Of a stretch of DNA of 64,000 nt, positions 58,202 through 64,000 are shown one piece after another; the first letter of the stretch is position 1, and each line of letters begins with the position of its first letter. Source of the DNA: an uncultured Aquimarina sp. (GTDB lineage: Bacteria; Bacteroidota; Bacteroidia; Flavobacteriales; Flavobacteriaceae). Location: NCBI RefSeq assembly GCF_947500065.1, contig NZ_CANMQT010000002.1, positions 372,001 through 436,000 of the forward strand. The letters run 5' to 3'. A program made the translations under genes and the position numbers. Below the pieces are notes generated by a model. That model made no database searches, was not told the DNA's origin, and saw only the letters and a list, made by a program, of their open reading frames with translations.

Positions 58202-59412
58202 TTTTTTGATGTAATAGCCTGAGCAGCAATATAACCACCCGTCCAAGCATTCTGAAAATTAAATCCTCCTGTTATAGCATCAATATTTAACACTTCTCCA
58301 GCAAAATACAAATTCTTATGTTTCTTACTCTCAAAATTTTTAAAGTTTATCTCTTTAAGGTCTATCCCTCCAGCTGTTACAAATTCTTCCTTAAATGTAC
58401 TCTTCCCATTTACCTTAAAAACACATCTAATTAGTTGTTCAGACAATTTATTAAGTTGAGATTTATTGGTGTCTGCCCATCGAGTAGTATTTTCTATACC
58501 TGAAGCAATAACTAAGCTCTGCCAAAGTCTTTTCGGTAGCTCAAACTGAGCATATTTGAACACTTGTTGTTTTGGGTTTTTATCTTTTAATACTTTAAGC
58601 ATGTCTATTGCTTCTTCCTGAGAATAATCTTGTAACCAATTGACGATAACTTCAAAATTATATTCATAAGAATTCAGTTCAATAGCTCCCCAAGCAGAAA
58701 GCTTAAGAATAGCAGGACCACTCACTCCCCAATGTGTTATAAGCAATGGACCATCACTAAATAATTTAGAATCTTTTACTTGTACCGAAGCGTTCGTTGC
58801 AACACCAGCCAAACCTTTGATTCTAGTATCTTTTATATTAAATGTAAATAAAGATGGAACTGCATCAATTGTATGATGATCTAAGGCCTGTAACTTTGAC
58901 CAAATTTTCGGATTGCTTCCAGTAGCAATCATTAGTTTTTCCGTTTCAAAATCTCCTTGACTTGTGACTACTTTCCAATTTTCGTTTTGCTGATAAAAAT
59001 CTTTGACAGCATGATTCGTCAAAACCTGAATTCCCAATCGCTTGGTTTCAGATAAAAAACAATCTATAATGGTCTGTGATGAATCCGAAACAGGAAAAAT
59101 TCTTCCATCGTCCTCTATTTTTAAAGATATTCCGCGGCTTTCAAACCATTCCATTGTATCACCTGTCATAAAAGTGTGAAAAGGGCCGATAAGTTCTTTC
59201 TCTCCTCTCGGATAGTTTTTACTCAATGCATTAGGAATGAACTCCGCATGTGTTACATTACATCTTCCTCCACCAGAAATCCGAACTTTGGATAGTACTT
59301 CTTTTCCTCTTTCGAGAATAGCTATTTTTAGACTTGGATCATTTTCTGCTACATTAATAGCTGTGAAAAAACCTGCTGCTCCACCACCGATTATTAAGAG
59401 ATCATATTGCAT
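58198..59412 (-). CDS. HI0933/YhiN-like flavoprotein
   Basis: A 404-residue FAD/NAD-binding protein of the YhiN/HI0933 family (aminoacetone oxidase-like annotation). It has LLIIGGGAAGFFTAIN (FAD Rossmann), KVRISGGGRCNVTH, WFESRGISLKIEDDGRIFP and the C-terminal GEVLNIDAITGGFNFQNAWTGGYIA. It begins directly at the stop of the GDPD gene (1-bp overlap), and DUF1697 follows with overlap, forming a three-gene run. The physiological substrate is unclear. Confidence 0.92.
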   Translation of the reverse strand: MQYDLLIIGGGAAGFFTAINVAENDPSLKIAILERGKEVLSKVRISGGGRCNVTHAEFIPNALSKNYPRGEKELIGPFHTFMTGDTMEWFESRGISLKIEDDGRIFPVSDSSQTIIDCFLSETKRLGIQVLTNHAVKDFYQQNENWKVVTSQGDFETEKLMIATGSNPKIWSKLQALDHHTIDAVPSLFTFNIKDTRIKGLAGVATNASVQVKDSKLFSDGPLLITHWGVSGPAILKLSAWGAIELNSYEYNFEVIVNWLQDYSQEEAIDMLKVLKDKNPKQQVFKYAQFELPKRLWQSLVIASGIENTTRWADTNKSQLNKLSEQLIRCVFKVNGKSTFKEEFVTAGGIDLKEINFKNFESKKHKNLYFAGEVLNIDAITGGFNFQNAWTGGYIAAQAITSKK

Positions 59413-60089
59413 TATGCAAAATTAGGGAAATCTGTAATGATTGCATCAACCTTCCAGGTTTTTGATGCTTCTATCATAAATGAATCATTTACTGTCCAGG
59501 TATATACTTTATAACCTTTATCCTTTGCCAAAATGACTTCTTCTTTTTGTAAAGAATAAATCGGTGGATGTACAGAAAATGCTTCTAGCGATTCAGCTAC
59601 TTTTAATATGGAAGGGATATTTTTTTCCGTTAGCACCCCTAATTTAAATGCAGAAGTTCTAGATTTTATTTGGAATAACTGAGAGTGATCAAAACTAGAT
59701 AAGATGAAATGATCATAATCCCATTTCGAATCTTTGATTCGTTTTTCCAAAAGCTCTACAACGGGATTAGCAGTGCCAATTCCTTTTAGCTCTATATTAA
59801 GAGTACATGTAGCATTCACAAAATCTAATACTTCATTAAGAGTCGGAATCCTATATCCTTCTCTGGTTCTATATTTTTTTAATTCTTGTAAAGTGAATTC
59901 AGAAACCTTTCCTTTACTATTGGTAGTTCTTTGTAATGTTTCATCATGGATAACCACCAGTTCTCCTGATTTACATTTATGAACGTCAATTTCTATTCCG
60001 TCTACATTATGCTTCAGAGCTTGAGCTATAGATTCTAATGTGTTTTCGGCAACCAATCCAGCTGCTCCACGATGTCCAAATATTTTCAT
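59412..60089 (-). CDS. Glycerophosphodiester phosphodiesterase
   Basis: A 225-residue GDPD with no signal peptide, thus cytosolic, hydrolysing glycerophosphodiesters to glycerol-3-phosphate and alcohol. The TIM-barrel catalytic motifs are FGHRGAAGLVAENT (His), GIEIDVHKCKSGELVVIHDETL (Glu/Asp metal site and second His), and LNIELKG. It is the first of a three-gene overlapping run with the YhiN-like and DUF1697 proteins. Confidence 0.93.
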   Translation of the reverse strand: MKIFGHRGAAGLVAENTLESIAQALKHNVDGIEIDVHKCKSGELVVIHDETLQRTTNSKGKVSEFTLQELKKYRTREGYRIPTLNEVLDFVNATCTLNIELKGIGTANPVVELLEKRIKDSKWDYDHFILSSFDHSQLFQIKSRTSAFKLGVLTEKNIPSILKVAESLEAFSVHPPIYSLQKEEVILAKDKGYKVYTWTVNDSFMIEASKTWKVDAIITDFPNFA

Positions 60090-60121
60090 CTATTTAAATA
60101 TTTTAATCACTTCTAAATTAA

Positions 60122-60685
60122 TTAAAAAGCGTATCCAATAGTAAATGATAGTATCGGTAATATTACATTATCTGTGCGAGTTTGTCCATAACCTATACCG
60201 CCTTCAAAACCTATATGAAGCCAATCGAAATATGTTCGTTGTATTCCATACGCTAATCCAATTACAGACAGATCACTTTCATCTGTAAAAAGATCTTCTT
60301 CATTACCTTCCAAATCCTCAAGAAAACTCTTTGTGAAATAATAAGTCCCCTTTAGTGCTATAAAATTACCACTGTTTTTGGAAATATTTTTACCTTTTTC
60401 TTCTCTTTGTTTCAGGTTGTAATAATATCTGTACTGCCCATCAATTATAGGAAGAATTGCAAAGTTAGTCTCTATATTTCCGTTAAAATCTTCGCTGGAT
60501 CCAATACCCCACAAAAAACCTGCATTTAATAATATGGTAGAGTTTTTAGTAACTCCAAATTCAACTTCTGCTCCTGGAGTTAGAAAATTTATTCGAAATT
60601 GTACTGGTTCTACCTTTGCCATATCCTGAGCAAAAGATGAACACACAAATAGACCACATACTAAAATAGAAATTATTTTTTTCAT
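60122..60685 (-). CDS. Exported outer membrane beta-barrel protein
   Basis: A 187-residue protein with a signal peptide (MKKIISILVCGLFVCSSFAQ); I chose this ATG at 60685 since the longer frame (to 60718) adds a charged N-terminus. The mature part alternates hydrophobic and polar residues and ends ILPILSFTIGYAF with a C-terminal Phe, a barrel closing signal of DUF3575/OmpA-barrel type. Upstream lies the acyl-CoA dehydrogenase terminator, so it is independently transcribed. Role unknown. Confidence 0.75.
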   Translation of the reverse strand: MKKIISILVCGLFVCSSFAQDMAKVEPVQFRINFLTPGAEVEFGVTKNSTILLNAGFLWGIGSSEDFNGNIETNFAILPIIDGQYRYYYNLKQREEKGKNISKNSGNFIALKGTYYFTKSFLEDLEGNEEDLFTDESDLSVIGLAYGIQRTYFDWLHIGFEGGIGYGQTRTDNVILPILSFTIGYAF

Positions 60686-60720
60686 TGATTTAATTTTTTT
60701 GAAGCGGCAAATATCCACAA

Positions 60721-60747
60721 AAAAACGCCTTAGAAAAACTAAGGCGT
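60721..60747 (-). terminator. Terminator of the acyl-CoA dehydrogenase gene
   Basis: Perfect stem ACGCCTTAG / CTAAGGCGT with five-A loop and a T run on the minus strand, 22 bp after the dehydrogenase stop. Confidence 0.85.
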
Positions 60748-60768
60748 CATTATTTTAATAAGTCAATA

Positions 60769-61947
60769 TTATTTAAAAGCAGGAATCCCTGTAATATCCA
60801 TACCAGTAATCAATAGATGAATATCATGAGTTCCCTCATAGGTAATTACACTTTCCAGATTCATCATATGTCTCATAATGCTATACTCACCAGTAATTCC
60901 CATTCCGCCAAGAATTTGCCTTGCTTCTCTAGCTATTTTAATAGCCATATCTACATTATTACGTTTCGCCATAGAAATCTGAGCAGTAGTCGCTTTTCCT
61001 TCTTCTCTTAATACTCCCAATCGCCAGGCAAGCAGCTGCGCTTTTGTAATTTCAGTAATCATTTCCGCTAGCTTCTTTTGCTGTAATTGTGTTCCTCCGA
61101 TTGGTTTGTCGAATTGAATTCTTTCTTTAGAATAACGCAAAGCTGTATCATAACAATCCATAGCAGCCCCAATTGCACCCCAAGCGATACCGAAACGAGC
61201 TGAATCCAAACAACCTAATGGAGCTCCTAGTCCACTTTTTCCTGGTAATAGGTTTTCCTTAGGTACTTTTACATTATCAAAAATAAGCTCTCCGGTTGCT
61301 GATGCACGAAGCGACCACTTATTATGAGTTTCTGGAGTAGAAAAACCTTCCATACCTCGTTCTACCACAAGTCCATGAATTCTTCCTTCTTCATTTTTTG
61401 CCCAAACCACCGCGATATCCGCAAAAGGAGCATTGGATATCCATAACTTAGCTCCGTTAAGCAAATAGTGATCACCTTTATCTTTAAAATTAGTTGTCAT
61501 CCCAGCAGGATTAGATCCGTGATCCGGTTCAGTAAGACCAAAACACCCCATAAACTCTCCTGATGCTAATTTAGGAAGATATTTATTACGTTGTTCTTCA
61601 CTACCATATTTCCAAATAGGATACATTACTAAAGAAGATTGTACTGAAGCAGTAGAACGTACTCCCGAGTCTCCTCTTTCTATTTCTTGCATGATCAACC
61701 CATAACTAATTTGATCCAATCCTGCTCCTCCATACTTTTCTGGAATATAAGGGCCAAATGCACCTATATCAGCTAATCCTTTAATAATTTGATTTGGGAA
61801 CTCTGCACGTTGTGCATATTCTTCTATGATAGGAGAGACATCTCGTTTTACCCAACTACGAGCAGCATCTCGAACCAATTTATGTTCATCTGTTAAAAGT
61901 TCATCTAAATTATAATAATCTGGTGCTTCAAAAAGATCGGGCTTCAT
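60769..61947 (-). CDS. gcdH: Acyl-CoA dehydrogenase, glutaryl-CoA type
   Basis: A 392-residue flavoenzyme. The substrate-pocket and catalytic Glu segment reads ESVITYEGTHDIHLL, characteristic of glutaryl-CoA dehydrogenase, with CFGLTEPDHGSNPAGM (FAD contact), KLWISNAPFADIAVVW and RQILGGMGITGEY. It oxidatively decarboxylates glutaryl-CoA to crotonyl-CoA in lysine and tryptophan breakdown. It is monocistronic, with its own terminator. Confidence 0.9.
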   Translation of the reverse strand: MKPDLFEAPDYYNLDELLTDEHKLVRDAARSWVKRDVSPIIEEYAQRAEFPNQIIKGLADIGAFGPYIPEKYGGAGLDQISYGLIMQEIERGDSGVRSTASVQSSLVMYPIWKYGSEEQRNKYLPKLASGEFMGCFGLTEPDHGSNPAGMTTNFKDKGDHYLLNGAKLWISNAPFADIAVVWAKNEEGRIHGLVVERGMEGFSTPETHNKWSLRASATGELIFDNVKVPKENLLPGKSGLGAPLGCLDSARFGIAWGAIGAAMDCYDTALRYSKERIQFDKPIGGTQLQQKKLAEMITEITKAQLLAWRLGVLREEGKATTAQISMAKRNNVDMAIKIAREARQILGGMGITGEYSIMRHMMNLESVITYEGTHDIHLLITGMDITGIPAFK

Positions 61948-62336
61948 TGTATTTTGTATTTATATTTTATACTATTTTCAAAATTATGGTTAATAAACCG
62001 CTAACAAATGTAATTAATGAAAAAAGAGCAACCAATTTTTTTTGACTTCTTAAAATATAATATAAAACATTAAGGATACTTAATATCCGTGATCTACGAA
62101 ATTCTGACTATCCAAAACCCTTGTATATTGCTCTAAATCTGATACTATTTGTGGATAATTTCCGCATTCCACAGTCAGTTTCCACACATTTTAGAAGCCT
62201 TTAACGTTATTAAGATTTTATTTAAAATATTGTATATCAGTTGCTTAAATACAAATATCTAATAGAAATTCATCTGGCACAATTATCTCTATTTACTAGA
62301 TAACGAAATAAAGAATAATTAAAACCTAAGAACAAA
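61948..62336. other. Divergent intergenic region, 389 bp
   Basis: AT-rich region between acyl-CoA dehydrogenase and the small exported protein gene. A 5-bp inverted repeat (GGATA/TATCC) near 62068 is the only structure I noted. No gene supported. Confidence 0.5.
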
Positions 62337-62648
62337 ATGAAAAATTTATTTGTATTACCAGTATTAGCTTTTGGACTTTTATTAGGAACACAAAGTATCG
62401 CTGCACAAGAAACGTCTTCTGATGAAACTGTAGAAGTTACTACTCAGGAAAAATATATTGAATTAGCTGTCGAGAATTTACCTCAACCGGTACTTGATGC
62501 TGTAGCAAAAGATTTTGCTGGTGCAACAATTAGTAAAGCAGCCGCTAAAGAAGATGCATCTGAGTTTAAGTTAGAACTTACTAAAGAAGATGGTGAAACA
62601 GTAGAAGTACATTGTGATGCTGACGGAAATTGGATTACTAAAGACTAA
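62337..62648 (+). CDS. PepSY-like small exported protein
   Basis: A 103-residue protein with a signal peptide (ending IAAQE). The mature part is acidic and has a PepSY-like layout: YIELAVENLPQPVLDAVAKDFAGATISKAAAKEDASEFKLELTKEDGETVEVHCDADGNW. PepSY-type proteins bind or inhibit proteases, but this copy has no known partner here. Monocistronic, with a terminator after it. Confidence 0.75.
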   Translation: MKNLFVLPVLAFGLLLGTQSIAAQETSSDETVEVTTQEKYIELAVENLPQPVLDAVAKDFAGATISKAAAKEDASEFKLELTKEDGETVEVHCDADGNWITKD

Positions 62649-62720
62649 TTTGCTGTAAAAATCTTAAGAGCGTTAATTTATAGGAATATAAATTAAACTT
62701 CGTAGAGTGATTGAATTTGG

Positions 62721-62749
62721 AAAAGGGGAGTTATTATAGCTCTCCTTTT
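62721..62749. terminator. Bidirectional terminator
   Basis: AAAAGGGGAG / CTCTCCTTTT with one G-T pair, 9-nt loop and T run, between the PepSY-like gene and the convergent trmN6 gene. Confidence 0.7.
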
Positions 62750-62753
62750 TTAT

Positions 62754-63467
62754 TTACATTTTTAGATAAAAGTCTTTGGTCAATTCAATGTACTCAGAGG
62801 TATATTGATGCCTTGCATTTTCTATAATCAGTTCGCTTGATTCAAACGCTACTTCGTTAAAACCAAATAACAACATACTTCTTTTAATTTCGGAAGAAGG
62901 ATTTCCTTTGACTCTAGTAATCTTTTGAGGATACAACCCCGTTTTTTTTGCAATACCTATAGCTCTCTCTTCTTCCTTAAAAGGTAATATAACAGCAAAC
63001 TTACCCTTTTCCGACAGCAAATGAGAAGCTCCTACAAAAAGATGTTCAAAAGGCAGAGCATCTTCAAATCTCGCTGTATCACGACTTATGTCTGAAGTTT
63101 TATAATTATCCGCATAAAATGGGGGATTACTTACTAATAAATCATATTCGTCTTCAATTTCCTGAAAAAACTCCTGAAAAGAGGCATGATAGCAAAACAA
63201 TCGATCTCCCCAATCTGAAGCTTCAAAATTCTCTACCGCTTGCTCATATGCATTATCATCAATTTCTAGAGCATCGATAGTTTCTGCATAAGAACGTTGA
63301 GCCATCATCAACCCAATAACACCGGTTCCTGCACCTATATCCAATATAGAATTAACTTCATCAGATATTGGAACCCAAGAACCTAATAAGACTCCATCAG
63401 TTCCTATTTTCATAGCACAGCGATCCTGATGTACGGTAAATTGTTTGAATTTAAATGGCTTGGACAT
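62754..63467 (-). CDS. trmN6: tRNA1(Val) (adenine(37)-N6)-methyltransferase
   Basis: A 237-residue SAM-dependent N6-adenine methyltransferase (YfiC/TrmN6 family), modifying A37 of tRNA1(Val). It has DIGAGTGVIGLMMAQR (SAM motif I), IDALEIDDNA, the catalytic LLVSNPPFY and the tail DFYLKM. The start FKFKQFTVHQDRCAMKIGTDGVLLG matches the family. It is separated by 4 bp from rimM, so it is translated from the same transcript. Confidence 0.9.
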   Translation of the reverse strand: MSKPFKFKQFTVHQDRCAMKIGTDGVLLGSWVPISDEVNSILDIGAGTGVIGLMMAQRSYAETIDALEIDDNAYEQAVENFEASDWGDRLFCYHASFQEFFQEIEDEYDLLVSNPPFYADNYKTSDISRDTARFEDALPFEHLFVGASHLLSEKGKFAVILPFKEEERAIGIAKKTGLYPQKITRVKGNPSSEIKRSMLLFGFNEVAFESSELIIENARHQYTSEYIELTKDFYLKM

Positions 63468-63471
63468 TCAA

Positions 63472-63996
63472 TTAAAGATAAAGATCAATCAATCCTTCTG
63501 GAGTATTTACAAAAACTGTATTTGTTTCTCTGTCTACTTTATCTATAAATTCATCATTCATGGGTATTAAGATTTCAATACCATTACGATCGATCTCAAA
63601 AAGTGCTTGAGCGGTAGTATCATTAATATGCTTAATTACACCGACCTCACCAAAATTATTGTCTACGATCTTAAAGCCTACTACTTCATGAAAATAGAAT
63701 TTATCTCCTTCAAGTTTAGGCAAAAGGTTTAGTGGCAGATATATTTCTGCTTTCATAAGATCATCTGCACCTTCTTCAGAATCAACATCTTCGAATTTTA
63801 CTCTAAGCAAATCACTTTTATGAAGTGAACTTTTTTCAATAAAAAATGGAACCAGGTTTTTGTTATAATTAACAAAAACTGATTCCATTTTCACATAACT
63901 TTCAGGTTCGTCAGTGTCAAGTTTTACCAACACTTCGCCCTTAAAACTAAATTTACTTACGATTCTGCCTAGATAGAAGCAATCTTCTTTCTTCAT
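63472..63996 (-). CDS. rimM: Ribosome maturation factor RimM
   Basis: A 174-residue RimM, assisting 30S head assembly by binding S19. N-terminal part: CFYLGRIVSKFSFKGEVLVKLDTDEP; C-terminal PRC-barrel-like part: FYFHEVVGFKIVDNNFGEVGVIKHINDT and ILIPMNDEFIDKVDRETNTVFVNTPEGLIDLYL. It is complete, starting at 63996. The upstream neighbour, rpsP in many bacteria, would lie beyond the window end and cannot be seen. Confidence 0.95.
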   Translation of the reverse strand: MKKEDCFYLGRIVSKFSFKGEVLVKLDTDEPESYVKMESVFVNYNKNLVPFFIEKSSLHKSDLLRVKFEDVDSEEGADDLMKAEIYLPLNLLPKLEGDKFYFHEVVGFKIVDNNFGEVGVIKHINDTTAQALFEIDRNGIEILIPMNDEFIDKVDRETNTVFVNTPEGLIDLYL

Positions 63997-64000
63997 CGTC

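Overview
The window looks like a chromosomal segment of a marine member of the Flavobacteriaceae (Bacteroidota), perhaps close to Aquimarina. The DNA is AT-rich, and genes follow A-rich leaders rather than Shine-Dalgarno sites. There is a type IX secretion (T9SS) C-terminal sorting tail, SusD/T9SS-era style lipoproteins and glycoside hydrolases, a mevalonate pathway, and several promoters that match the Bacteroidota TTG-N19-TAnnTTTG consensus. Genus placement is inference. No rRNA, tRNA, CRISPR array or insertion sequence was seen.

Layout: (1) 24-4613, two GH3 beta-glucosidases on the minus strand. (2) 5271-10503, a compact arsenosugar-type operon: CMD/peroxidase-like protein, radical SAM ArsS, DUF2064 protein, exported rhodanese, TIGR04282-like transferase, purine nucleoside phosphorylase and ArsM. 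(3) 10594-14044, two tandem six-cysteine double-glycine leader peptides beside a divergent LytTR response regulator and a 7TM histidine kinase. (4) 14055-21695, an OYE-family reductase, the remnant of a deleted T9SS gene, and a 1891-residue secreted metalloprotease with FnIII and GEVED repeats. (5) 21940-24531, a DUF547 protein, a TIGR04283-like glycosyltransferase (both are typical arsenosugar-cluster partners, here separated from the operon) and a membrane AraC regulator. (6) 24655-28951, small exported proteins, YceI, an AraC regulator with an oxidoreductase/azoreductase pair, and a third six-cysteine GG peptide. (7) 29121-35462, an accessory detoxification-like block of SnoaL/NTF2 proteins, a PNPOx-like flavoprotein, NmrA and two Asp-nucleophile alpha/beta hydrolases, with an Rrf2 and a TetR regulator that each have recognisable paired operators. 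(8) 35557-44214, an Omp85-like barrel, a GH113-like lipoprotein, a barrel protein, a second DUF547, a flavoprotein plus polyferredoxin membrane module and a histidine kinase. (9) 44455-49753, a glycolipid-like cassette (two GT2, one GT-C, one hydrolase). (10) 49820-55525, an RsuA-family protein, a nitrilase, and a UbiA prenyltransferase with mevalonate kinase and diphosphomevalonate decarboxylase. (11) 55624-63996, TspO, TetR and housekeeping genes ending in trmN6 and rimM.

The most interesting signal is the set of three short six-cysteine GG-leader peptides (10594-10773, 10962-11138, 28748-28951). All three carry, 39-44 nt before the start codon, the same leader element: an AGACAC-N9-GTGTCT stem whose loop can also pair with a segment downstream of the stem, which is H-type pseudoknot topology. 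The second helix keeps its pairing although its bases differ between copies. Two copies sit beside a LytTR/7TM-kinase pair, so a peptide signalling or bacteriocin-like system with a shared cis-regulatory leader is a reasonable hypothesis. Other structures worth attention are a perfect 15-bp hairpin that puts the GH113 start codon in its loop, matched operator pairs for the Rrf2, TetR and AraC regulators, a 71-bp direct repeat bracketing the metalloprotease segment, and a 780-bp near-identical tandem repeat inside that protease.
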